A stretch of 64,000 nt of DNA from assembly GCF_900114605.1 (NCBI RefSeq), contig NZ_FOTP01000007.1, positions 186,001 through 250,000 of the forward strand, read 5' to 3'. The position numbers and the translations under genes are program-made. How positions within the stretch are numbered: the first letter of the stretch is position 1; every line of letters starts with the position of its first letter. Origin of the DNA: Bradyrhizobium sp. NFR13. GTDB taxonomy: Bacteria; Pseudomonadota; Alphaproteobacteria; Rhizobiales; Xanthobacteraceae. Below, piece by piece: positions 8,856-16,715 of this stretch. The notes under the pieces were generated by a model. That model ran no database searches. It was not told where the DNA came from and saw nothing but the letters and a program-made list of their open reading frames with translations.

Positions 8856-9582
8856 GGCGGAGATAGACCTCCTGAACTTTCGGGCACGACTGCACATGCT
8901 GCACGGAGCCGGTCTGCAGGATCTGGCCCTGATCCAGCACCGTGAGGCGGTCGCAGATGTCGCGGATGAAATCGAGATCGTGCTCGACGATGACGAGCGA
9001 ACAATGCGCCTTGATCGGCTGCAGCAATTCGCCGGTGACGCGCCGCTCTTCCAGGCTCATGCCGCCGGTCGGCTCGTCGAGCAGCAGGAGCTTCGGCTCG
9101 GGCGCCAGCGCCATGGCGATCTCAAGCCATTGCTGTTGGCCGTGCGACAGCGCGGAGGCCGGCTCGTGGGCGCGATCGACGAGACGAAACTTTTCGAGCA
9201 TCGCCATGACTTTGTCATGCAGCACGCCGCGGGTGCGCGACAGCGCCAGATTGAGCAGCGATGTCTGCGCCTGCAATGCCAGCAGGATGTTGTCGTACAG
9301 CGTCAGGGCCGGCAGCACGCTGGTGATCTGGAACTTCAGGCTCATGCCGGCGCAGGCGCGCTCAGCCGGCGAGGCCTGCGTGATATCGTGGCCGCCGAAA
9401 GTGACGGTGCCTTGCGTCGGTGTCTCGGCGCCGGCGATACATTTCATCAGCGTGCTCTTGCCGGAGCCATTGGGACCTATCAGCCCGTGAAACTCATTGT
9501 CGGCGATGGTCAGGTCCGCGCCGTTCAGCGCAGTGAGCTTGCCGAATATCTTGACGAGACCCTTTGCTTCAAGGAGCGCCAT
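8848..9582 (-). CDS. Branched-chain/urea-type ABC transporter ATP-binding protein (LivG/UrtD-like)
   Basis: The 244-residue ATPase carries Walker A GPNGSGKST, the signature variant LSHGQQQWLEIAMAL that is typical of UrtD-like proteins, Walker B LLLLDEPTGGMS and a VIVEHDLDFI switch. It starts 2 bases after the LivM-like permease stop and pairs with the LivF-like ATPase at 8154. The LSHGQ signature points to urea/short-amide-type importers more than to leucine importers, which agrees with the nearby amidase. Confidence 0.93.
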   Translation of the reverse strand: MALLEAKGLVKIFGKLTALNGADLTIADNEFHGLIGPNGSGKSTLMKCIAGAETPTQGTVTFGGHDITQASPAERACAGMSLKFQITSVLPALTLYDNILLALQAQTSLLNLALSRTRGVLHDKVMAMLEKFRLVDRAHEPASALSHGQQQWLEIAMALAPEPKLLLLDEPTGGMSLEERRVTGELLQPIKAHCSLVIVEHDLDFIRDICDRLTVLDQGQILQTGSVQHVQSCPKVQEVYLRRA

Positions 9583-9584
9583 GA

Positions 9585-10619
9585 CTACCGCTTTCCCGGC
9601 GAACGGCCGAAATTGCCGACACGTTCGCGCTCCGTCAGCAACAGGCTGACGAGCCCAGCCGGACGGAACAGGATCACAAGCAGCAGCAATACGCCAAGAA
9701 TGATCGGCCAGATGTCCTGATAGCTGTTCGACAGCCAGAAGCTGACGGCCTCAATGACAACCGTGCCGATCACGGCGCCGATCAGCGTGCCGGAACCGCC
9801 GAACAACACATAGAGCACCACCTGGGTGGAAATCACGACGCCCAGCATGTTGGGCCAGACGAAGCCTTCATGAAACGCATAGAGACTGCCGGCGAGCCCG
9901 GCGATAGCCCCGCTCAGGGAGAAAATGATCGCCTTGAGGTGCTGCACCTTGTAGCCGAAGAAGGCGATGCGCTGCTCGTTCTCGCGCAGGCCGGCCAGAG
10001 CGAGGCCGAATTGCGAGCGCATCAGGAAACGACAGAGCAGATAGACCACGATCAGGAAACCGATCGCCATGTAGTAATAGGCAGGTCCCTCTGTGAGCTC
10101 ATAGCTGCCGATTGTCATCGGCGGGATCGAGGGAATGCCGTTCTGGCCGCCAAGATAATACCACCCCCGCGCCAGACGATCGCAGGCATAGGAGCCGGTC
10201 AGCGTACCCAGCGCCACGAAGATGACGCTGGCGGGATGGCGGCCGAGCAGCAGGAAGCCGCCGAGCAAGAGCGCGAAGGCAAAGCCGATCAACAGACCGG
10301 CGGGAAGCACGAGCAGGATCGAGGTGATGCCGAGATCGCGCGCCAGCAGCGCGACGCCATAGCCGGCCGAGCCGAAGAAAACGGCCTGACCGAAACTCAT
10401 GATGCCGGCATAGCCCCAGACCAGATCGAACGATAGCGCGAACAGGCAGAGGATCAGCACGCGGGTGGCATAGACGGTGAGATAGTCCTGCAGCACGAGC
10501 GGCAGCAGCAGGCCTATGACCAGTGCTGCGATTTCCAGCATCGGCAGCACCTGCCAATGACGCGCCGCGCGCAATGCGGTCGTCACAGTCACGGCAGAAA
10601 GTCGCGTCGTCTCGGTCAT
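9585..10619 (-). CDS. Branched-chain/urea-type ABC transporter permease (LivM/UrtC-like)
   Basis: This 344-residue protein has many hydrophobic segments and the LivM hallmarks FALSFDLVWGYAGIMSFGQA and VLFGGSGTLIGAVIGTVVIE. The ATG at 10619 is preferred over an upstream in-frame ATG at 10667, which would include part of the intercistronic hairpin at 10648. It partners the LivH-like permease at 11917; unusually, the binding-protein gene lies between the two permeases. Confidence 0.92.
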   Translation of the reverse strand: MTETTRLSAVTVTTALRAARHWQVLPMLEIAALVIGLLLPLVLQDYLTVYATRVLILCLFALSFDLVWGYAGIMSFGQAVFFGSAGYGVALLARDLGITSILLVLPAGLLIGFAFALLLGGFLLLGRHPASVIFVALGTLTGSYACDRLARGWYYLGGQNGIPSIPPMTIGSYELTEGPAYYYMAIGFLIVVYLLCRFLMRSQFGLALAGLRENEQRIAFFGYKVQHLKAIIFSLSGAIAGLAGSLYAFHEGFVWPNMLGVVISTQVVLYVLFGGSGTLIGAVIGTVVIEAVSFWLSNSYQDIWPIILGVLLLLVILFRPAGLVSLLLTERERVGNFGRSPGKR

Positions 10620-10647
10620 CAGTTCGCCGGCATGAGAGAAAGAGAGA

Positions 10648-10673
10648 ACGGGAGTGACACCCGCCACTCCCGT
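10648..10673 (-). terminator. Intercistronic hairpin after binding-protein gene
   Basis: ACGGGAGTG and CACTCCCGT make perfect 9-base arms with an 8-base loop, directly after the binding-protein gene (stop at 10692) and before the LivM-like permease. There is no long T-run, so partial termination or protection of the upstream message is more likely than full termination. Confidence 0.6.
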
Positions 10674-10691
10674 CGGGTTCGAACTATTGGC

Positions 10692-11912
10692 TCAGCATTC
10701 CTTGGGATCGACAAGACCGGCGCTGCGCGCGACGACCTCATATTTCCCGCCCTTGGCGACCGCCGTGTACATTTTCATCTTGCAGTGGCGCTGGCCGGGG
10801 ACCATCTCGGCCGGACCGCCCGGCCCTTCAGCGATCTTGGCGTGATCGAGCGCCTTGGCGATCGCGTCGCGATCGACGCTGCCGGCTTCCTTGACGGCCG
10901 CCTCCCAGAGCTTCAACCCGCGATAGGTGCCCGTCGCGGCGCTGCCCGCAGCGAACAGGAAATTGCCGGGGAACTGTTTCTCATAGGCGGCCTGGAGTTT
11001 CGCGCTGAACGGATCTTCTGGTGTCAGCGCCTTGAAGTAATCGAGGCAGCTTGCAAGCCCTTCAATCTCCGCCGGCTGATTGATGCTCAGCGTGTTCTCA
11101 TCGTAATAGACGCAGGCCAGCCGGCCGCCATTTTTCAGGAAGCCCGCTTCGGACAATTGCTTGAAGAATGGGCCGACACCAGGTGGAATGACGGTGTTGA
11201 AAACGACGTCCACCTTGTTGGAGATGACCCGGTTCACGGTCGAGGAAAAATCGATCTGGTCGAGCGGGTAGTATTCCTCGAACACGACCTCACCGCCATT
11301 GGCTTCGATCACCTTGCGGGCATAGACGTTCAGCGTATGCGGCCAGACGTAATTGGCACTGGGCAGCGCAAACTTCTTGCCACCATTCTTGATCAGCCAG
11401 GGGATGAATTCATCACATTGCTGCGCCGGCGTCGGCCCGGTGCAGAACAGATAGGGCGTGCATTCCTTGCCTTCATATAGCTGCGGATAGATGTAGAGCG
11501 TCTTGCCGCGTGAGACGATGACGTCCTTGATGGCGTTGCGCATCGACGAGGTGATGCCGCCGATGACCAGATCGACCTTCTCGCGCTGGATCAGCTTGCG
11601 CACATTACCGACCGCCACGGATTCATTGGACGCGGTATCCTCGATATACAGTTCCAGTGGCCGGCCAAGCAGACCGCCGGCATCGTTGATGTCCTTGATC
11701 ACCATCCTGGCCACATTGGCGTCAGCATTGCCGGCATAGCCCATCGGCCCGGTCAGATCGGTACCGACACCGACCTTGATCGGTCCGGCAGCCGCGTTGG
11801 CCCAGTCCGGCCGGATCACCCAACTGCCGACACCAGTGGCGATGGCCGTCCCGAACAGGGCCGCATTGCCGAGAAAGCGGCGGCGGCTGAGAGTGTTGGC
11901 GTCTTGAGACAT
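10692..11912 (-). CDS. Amide/urea-type ABC transporter substrate-binding protein, Tat-exported
   Basis: The 406-residue protein has a twin-arginine signal (SRRRFLGNAALFG, residues 9-21) and a Peripla_BP fold close to the UrtA/AmiC/FmdD group (VGVGTDLTGPMGYAGNADAN, then GGLLGRPLELYIEDTASNES). The start at ATG 11912 is chosen because AAAAGGGG precedes it; an upstream ATG at 11936 lies within the permease gene. It lies between the two permeases of its transporter and downstream of an amidase, so short amides, urea or formamide are likely ligands. Family and export are clear; ligand is inferred. Confidence 0.9.
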   Translation of the reverse strand: MSQDANTLSRRRFLGNAALFGTAIATGVGSWVIRPDWANAAAGPIKVGVGTDLTGPMGYAGNADANVARMVIKDINDAGGLLGRPLELYIEDTASNESVAVGNVRKLIQREKVDLVIGGITSSMRNAIKDVIVSRGKTLYIYPQLYEGKECTPYLFCTGPTPAQQCDEFIPWLIKNGGKKFALPSANYVWPHTLNVYARKVIEANGGEVVFEEYYPLDQIDFSSTVNRVISNKVDVVFNTVIPPGVGPFFKQLSEAGFLKNGGRLACVYYDENTLSINQPAEIEGLASCLDYFKALTPEDPFSAKLQAAYEKQFPGNFLFAAGSAATGTYRGLKLWEAAVKEAGSVDRDAIAKALDHAKIAEGPGGPAEMVPGQRHCKMKMYTAVAKGGKYEVVARSAGLVDPKEC

Positions 11913-11916
11913 TGGA

Positions 11917-12774
11917 CTAAACCCCTTTTCCTGCAACGAGGCCCTGCGGCCGGAATTTGATGAAGATGATGGCGAGCACGAATACGGCGACGTCGGCGAT
12001 AACGGGCGAAATCACCCACGGCAGCGCCGCACTCAGCGTGCCGATCAGGCCGGCGCCAGCCACCGGTCCGGCAAAGGAGCCGATGCCGCCGACCATGACG
12101 GCCACGAAGCCCTGAATCAGAAAGCGAATGCCGAGATCGGCAAACAGCGTGAACACCGGCACGATCAGCGCGCCGGCCAGACCTGCGAGCGCGGCGCCGA
12201 ACGCGAAGGTTGCGCCATAGATTGCGTTGGTCGAAATGCCGGAGGCTCGCGCCAGCGCCGGGTTCTCCAGCGAAGCGCGGATGCGCAGGCCGAACGCGGT
12301 GCGCGCCAGAAGCAGATAGCTCCCTGCCATCACCAGTGCGGTGATCACGATGATCACCAGACGCCAGGTTGAGAAATGCATGCCGCCGATGGCCACCGAG
12401 CCGCCGACCGGCTCCGGCACCGAGAGATACAGTCCGCCGATCAGGCCGCGCACGATCTCGCGAATGATCAGTCCGAGCGCATAGGTACCGAGCATGGCGA
12501 CGATCGGCGCGGCATAGAAGCGCCGGACAATCAGCCGCTCCAGCACGAAGCCTAAAGCACCAACCACGAAGGGTGCAGCGATCATGCCCAGCCACACCGG
12601 CGCGCCGGCGGAATGGACGATATAGGTGACATAGGCCCCGAGCAGAACGAACTCGCCCTGCGCGAAATTGAAGATACCCATCATGCTGGCGATGATCCCC
12701 AGCCCCAGCACGACCAGCACGACGATCGCCCCGAAACTGGCGATCTCGAAGACCGCCATGATCAGATTATCCAT
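11917..12774 (-). CDS. Branched-chain/urea-type ABC transporter permease (LivH/UrtB-like)
   Basis: The 285-residue permease shows the LivH pattern GIIASMMGIFNFAQGEFVLL near residues 25-45, the cytoplasmic loop RASLENPALARASGI and the C-terminal FAVMVGGIGSFAGPVAGAG. It begins 35 bases after the amidase stop on the same strand and precedes the binding-protein gene by 4 bases. It is one half of the channel, with the LivM-like protein at 9585. Confidence 0.93.
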   Translation of the reverse strand: MDNLIMAVFEIASFGAIVVLVVLGLGIIASMMGIFNFAQGEFVLLGAYVTYIVHSAGAPVWLGMIAAPFVVGALGFVLERLIVRRFYAAPIVAMLGTYALGLIIREIVRGLIGGLYLSVPEPVGGSVAIGGMHFSTWRLVIIVITALVMAGSYLLLARTAFGLRIRASLENPALARASGISTNAIYGATFAFGAALAGLAGALIVPVFTLFADLGIRFLIQGFVAVMVGGIGSFAGPVAGAGLIGTLSAALPWVISPVIADVAVFVLAIIFIKFRPQGLVAGKGV

Positions 12775-12809
12775 GCGTGATCACCGATCCTCGCTTCTGC
12801 ATGGATGCC

Positions 12810-14324
12810 TCACATCGTCTTCCAATCGGCGGACTGCTCGAAGGCATGAGCCGCGCGATAGATGGTCATCTCGTCGAAATGCTTGCCGACCAGCATCAGT
12901 CCGACCGGCAGACCATCGACCATGCCGCAGGGGATCGACATCGCCGGATGATGCGAGATATCGAACGGCGAGGTGTTGGAGATCATTTCGAAGGCGCGGC
13001 CGACGACTTCTTCACGCGGCGCGCCGGGCGCCGGCAGCGGTGTCGCCTTCATCGGCGTGGTCGGCATCAGCAACAGATCATAGCTCGCCAGCGCCTTGTC
13101 ATAGGCAGCCGTGACGCGGCGCGAGATATTTAGCGCTTTGCCGTAGAAGCGCGGTCCGAAATTATTGTTGATATAGGTGCCGAACAGCAGCAGCAGCTTG
13201 GTGGTTTCGGACAGCGAGTCCGCCTGCCCGCGCCAGCCACGATGGGCGTCCATCAGCGACGTCGAATAGAGATCCGACCGGCTGAGGCCATAGCCGTCGC
13301 CCACCATCATGGTCTGGGTCATGCCTTCGGTGCCGATCGGCGTCCAGACCGCCGCCGCGGTGAGATGCATCGGGATCGAGATCGTCTCCACTGTCGCGCC
13401 CAGATCGGCGAAGCGCTTGGCGGCTTCGCGAACGCTGCGGTTGACCGCGTCTTCGGCGCCGAGCTGCTCGAAACCTTCCTTGACGATGGCGATCTTCATG
13501 CCCTTGACGCCGGTGCCGAGCGCCTTGGTGTATTCCGGCACTTCCGGCGACTTGATCCGCGGATCATAACCGTCATCGCCGGCAAGCACTTCCAGCAGCA
13601 GCGCATTGTCAGCGACACTGGATGTCATCGGGCCAGTGTGATCGACGAATATCTCGATCGGCATGATGCCCGTATAAGGCACCAGACCCCAGGTCGGCTT
13701 CATGCCATAGGTGCCCGAGAAGGACGACGGCATGCGGATCGAACCGCCCTGGTCACCGCCAATCGCCATGTCGACTTCGCCGAGCGCGACAACGACCGCA
13801 CTGCCGGACGAAGACCCGCCGGCGGAATAGCCCATCTTGTGCGGGTTATGCACGTTGCCCGTCGAATTGGTGTGGCTGCCGCCGGACATGCAGAAGGATT
13901 CGCAATGCACCTTGCCCATGATCTCGGCGCCGGCGTCCAGCATGCGCGTGACGATGGTGGCGTCGAAATCCGGCACATAGCCTTCCAGCGTGGAGGAGCC
14001 GTTCATCATCGGCACGCCGGCCAGCATGATGTTGTCCTTCAGCGCAACGGTCTTGCCCTTGAGCTTGCCGCTGGGCGCACCTTTCACAACCGATTTGCGA
14101 TACCAGGCGTTGCGCGTGTTCTCCTCCGGCACGGGCCGATAACCTGGCGTGCGCGGATATTTCACTTCGGGCACTTCGTCGGGCATCGCCGCCACGACGT
14201 TGTAGGCATCGACGGATCCCTGCATCAGCGCGCGGAACGAGGTGACGTCCTCCGTGGATAGTGCGAGGCCGCACTGATCGGCGACGGCAAGGAGTTGATC
14301 GGGAGTGGGAAGTGAAACGGCCAC
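12810..14324 (-). CDS. Amidase, Rhodococcus nitrile-pathway type (amidase signature family)
   Basis: This amidase hydrolyses carboxamides to acid and ammonia through a Ser-cisSer-Lys triad. With the GTG start at 14324, supported by AGGAGAA 8 bases upstream, the triad falls at K96 (in ALKDN), S171 (in GGSSSGS) and S195 (in GGDQGGSIRMP); these numbers equal those I recall for the Rhodococcus N-771 amidase, supporting the start. An upstream ATG at 14390 lacks such a site. Length 504 residues, no signal peptide, so cytoplasmic. It lies between an AmiC-like sensor and an amide-type importer. Nitrile hydratase genes are absent, so imported amides are the likely substrates. Confidence 0.93.
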   Translation of the reverse strand: MAVSLPTPDQLLAVADQCGLALSTEDVTSFRALMQGSVDAYNVVAAMPDEVPEVKYPRTPGYRPVPEENTRNAWYRKSVVKGAPSGKLKGKTVALKDNIMLAGVPMMNGSSTLEGYVPDFDATIVTRMLDAGAEIMGKVHCESFCMSGGSHTNSTGNVHNPHKMGYSAGGSSSGSAVVVALGEVDMAIGGDQGGSIRMPSSFSGTYGMKPTWGLVPYTGIMPIEIFVDHTGPMTSSVADNALLLEVLAGDDGYDPRIKSPEVPEYTKALGTGVKGMKIAIVKEGFEQLGAEDAVNRSVREAAKRFADLGATVETISIPMHLTAAAVWTPIGTEGMTQTMMVGDGYGLSRSDLYSTSLMDAHRGWRGQADSLSETTKLLLLFGTYINNNFGPRFYGKALNISRRVTAAYDKALASYDLLLMPTTPMKATPLPAPGAPREEVVGRAFEMISNTSPFDISHHPAMSIPCGMVDGLPVGLMLVGKHFDEMTIYRAAHAFEQSADWKTM

Positions 14325-14492
14325 GATGATTTCTCCTGATATCCACGATGCAACCGGCGCGGCATTTCTTCGGGATGCCCACGCCGTCAAGGCGACGACG
14401 GTGTCGCCTTTCGCGCATCATTAGAAAGAGAAATATTTTCCTTTTCAAGTATTATTTTCGGGATCGTCCTGATCGGATCGTCTGCGACTGAC

Positions 14493-15674
14493 CTAGAATG
14501 TCCGGATGAGCCTGAAATCCAGACCGTCTGCTTCGGCAAGATAGATCGGCATCTTCGCCCGCCCGCCGCGCATGCTGACCTCACCGCGGGCGCCATGATA
14601 GGCCACACTGGACGCCGCGTTCAACATCGGCCGGACGTCGAATGAGCCCGCCTTGGTCGCCACGGATTCGAGAAACCGAAGCCCCTCGTAGTTCGACTGC
14701 GCGACCGATCCCGGCACAGGCGCACAGCGTCCAAACGATGCTTCATATTGCGCGCGGAATGCATCATTCGCCACCGATGCACGGTCGACGAAATAGCCCG
14801 ATGCACAATAGAGCCCCTCGGAACTATCCGCGCCCATGCCGAGCAGCAGCGTTTCATCCATGGCCCCCGCCAGTCGGAGAACCTTCGACGAGAGACCATG
14901 TTCGGCGAAGGCGCGGTTGAACACGATGCTGTCGGTACCGATCAGCGAGATGACCACGACATCCGGCTTGGCGGCCCGGATGCGGGCGATCTGGGCATCG
15001 TGATTCTGCTCGCCAAGCGCAACGAATTCCTCACCGACCACGCGCCCTCCGGCGCCGGCGATATATGTCTTGGTGGCCTTGTGGGCCAGCCACGGCCAGA
15101 CGTAATCGCTGCCGATCAGATACCAGCGCTTCGCCTTCTTTTCATTCGCCAGCCATTCGATGGCCGGGCGCGACTGATCGCGCGGCGTCTCACCGATCGC
15201 CATCACGCCGGGCGTGCGTTCTCCGCCCTCATAGACAGGCGTGTAGATATAGGGCACGCGCCCGGCGATCACCTTGCGCAACGCGACGCGGACCGCGCTG
15301 ATATGAGAGCCCATGATGACATCGGCATCACCAGCCTCGATCATGTCGGCTGCCGTGCGGACAACGCCATCGATATCGCCGCCGGCGTCATGAAACACCG
15401 GCTCGATCTCGCGCCCGAGAATGCCGCCGCGCCGATTAATCTCCGATGCCGCGAGCATCATGCTATTGGTGCCCGCCAGGCCCCAGATCCCGGCCGGGCC
15501 GGACAGCCCGATAAAATTGACGACGCGCAGCTTTTCGCGATTGCGACGCCGCGGAAACAAATCGGGACGTGCAATAGCGGCACGACCTCCCCCGCTGTCC
15601 TGAAAGCCCTTCAGCAACCATGGCGCTGACATCGGCAGCGCGCCGGTCGTTGCAATCTGCAGTGACGAGAGCAT
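14493..15674 (-). CDS. AmiC-like ligand-binding protein without signal peptide (probable amide sensor)
   Basis: The 393-residue protein has the same two-lobed fold as ABC binding proteins of the AmiC/UrtA group (VVNFIGLSGPAGIWGLAGTN near residue 51, INRRGGILGREIEPVFHDAG near 79). It lacks a Sec, Tat or lipoprotein signal, which suggests it stays in the cytoplasm as AmiC does. AAAGGAG precedes the ATG. It is divergent from a MarR regulator and upstream of the amidase. In Rhodococcus J1 an AmiC homologue (NhhC) and a MarR-type protein (NhhD) control nitrile/amide enzymes together; this pair looks analogous. A role as a second transport protein cannot be excluded. Confidence 0.82.
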   Translation of the reverse strand: MLSSLQIATTGALPMSAPWLLKGFQDSGGGRAAIARPDLFPRRRNREKLRVVNFIGLSGPAGIWGLAGTNSMMLAASEINRRGGILGREIEPVFHDAGGDIDGVVRTAADMIEAGDADVIMGSHISAVRVALRKVIAGRVPYIYTPVYEGGERTPGVMAIGETPRDQSRPAIEWLANEKKAKRWYLIGSDYVWPWLAHKATKTYIAGAGGRVVGEEFVALGEQNHDAQIARIRAAKPDVVVISLIGTDSIVFNRAFAEHGLSSKVLRLAGAMDETLLLGMGADSSEGLYCASGYFVDRASVANDAFRAQYEASFGRCAPVPGSVAQSNYEGLRFLESVATKAGSFDVRPMLNAASSVAYHGARGEVSMRGGRAKMPIYLAEADGLDFRLIRTF

Positions 15675-15764
15675 GTCGCTCTCCTTTCGACGTTGTCAGC
15701 GGCGGTGCGGCGTCAATTTATCGGCAGTAAAATCGTGCGAAAGAAAATATCGTAGAGGAAAATA

Positions 15765-15776
15765 TTGAATATTCAA
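15765..15776. promoter_or_regulatory. Candidate MarR operator TTGAATATTCAA
   Basis: A perfect 12-base palindrome lies in the spacer between the AmiC-like gene (start 15674) and the MarR gene (start 15785). An 8-base direct repeat GAAAATAT occurs just beside it at 15743 and 15758. TTG...CAA palindromes of this size are typical MarR targets, and the site is placed to block both promoters. Confidence 0.55.
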
Positions 15777-15784
15777 CGATTCCC

Positions 15785-16285
15785 GTGCATATGGATCAGG
15801 CAAAGTCGCTTAATATTCATCACCCCTTCCAGCAAAGTTTCCCAACCGTGGCCAGAACGCCGAGCACGCCCATCACCGAACACCTCGCTTATCTGCTGGC
15901 GCAGGCGAACCGGGAAATTAATCGCCAGCTCGATGCGCGCTTCAAGAAGGAAGGCGTGCCGGTCGAACAGTGGCGCATTCTGAAAGTGCTGTCCGACGGC
16001 AAGGGCCACTCCATGGGCGACCTCGCCGATGCGGTTCTGCTGAATCATCCGACCCTGACCAAGATGGTCGATCGCATGGTGTCTGATGCGCTGGTCTACC
16101 GGGTGCAGGACCCCGACGACCGCCGCAAGGTGGTGATGTTCATATCCGACCGCGGCAAGACACTGACCCAGCGGCTGAACTCGCTGGCGCTGAGCCAGGA
16201 AGCCCATATCGCCGAGAACTACGGCAACAAGGCCACGGCCGATCTGAAGCGCCTGCTGGAAAGCCTGATCGAAAAGGCGAACTAG
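15785..16285 (+). CDS. MarR-family transcriptional regulator
   Basis: The 166-residue protein has a MarR winged helix: PVEQWRILKVLSDGKGHSMG, then recognition region NHPTLTKMVDRMVSDALVYR, then the wing DPDDRRKVVMFISDRG. The start is uncertain among GTG 15785, ATG 15791 and GTG 15848; none has a strong ribosome binding site, and the first two lie 8-14 bases from the palindrome. It probably controls the divergent amidase-transporter operon, perhaps through or alongside the AmiC-like sensor. It converges with the RidA gene at 16311. Confidence 0.88.
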   Translation: MHMDQAKSLNIHHPFQQSFPTVARTPSTPITEHLAYLLAQANREINRQLDARFKKEGVPVEQWRILKVLSDGKGHSMGDLADAVLLNHPTLTKMVDRMVSDALVYRVQDPDDRRKVVMFISDRGKTLTQRLNSLALSQEAHIAENYGNKATADLKRLLESLIEKAN

Positions 16286-16310
16286 GTTTTCCATCTCTTC
16301 GCACCGACCA

Positions 16311-16697
16311 TTATGTGGGCCGTCGACAAACCAGGTCGATTTCGATCAGAGCGTCATAAGCGAGGCCCGTGACGCCAACACAGGTCCGCGCCGGCAGGCG
16401 ATCCGGTGGAAAATAGCTGCGATAGGTCTCGTTCATCGCCACGTAGTCGCGCTTGAACTCGGTGAGATAGATCCGCGTCATGGTGATGTGCTCGAAGCCG
16501 AGCTCGAGCCCCGCGAGCACCACGCGCAGATTCTCCATCACCGCTTTGGTCTGAGCCACGATGCCATCGGGCAGCACGCCCGGCATTGCCGGTGTATCCG
16601 GCATCTGCCCGGTGACGAACACGAAGCCATCGGTCTCCACAGCATGGCTGAACGGCGCGACCGGCTTCGGGCCGCCGGAGATCATGTGAAATTGCAA
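16311..16697 (-). CDS. RidA/YjgF-family protein (reactive imine/enamine deaminase)
   Basis: At 128 residues this matches the Rid family, with FSHAVETDGFVFVTGQMPD near the N terminus, VMENLRVVLAGLELGFEHIT mid-protein and the conserved Arg in LPARTCVGVTGLA. RidA proteins hydrolyse enamines and imines to ketones and ammonia; some paralogs in catabolic operons hydrolyse other carbamoyl or amide intermediates. The start is TTG 16697 with AGGAG 8 bases upstream; ATG 16685 is an alternative. It is the last gene of the operon that begins at 23041, right after the AraC-acetamidase fusion. Confidence 0.9.
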   Translation of the reverse strand: MQFHMISGGPKPVAPFSHAVETDGFVFVTGQMPDTPAMPGVLPDGIVAQTKAVMENLRVVLAGLELGFEHITMTRIYLTEFKRDYVAMNETYRSYFPPDRLPARTCVGVTGLAYDALIEIDLVCRRPT

Positions 16698-16715
16698 CAG
16701 CGCGTCTCCTGGATT

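Noticed and set aside
13242-14261. A 339-codon + strand frame opposite the amidase
   Set aside because: It has no recognisable motif and a low-complexity Arg/His/Asp composition, as expected for an antisense shadow; the amidase triad is on the other strand.
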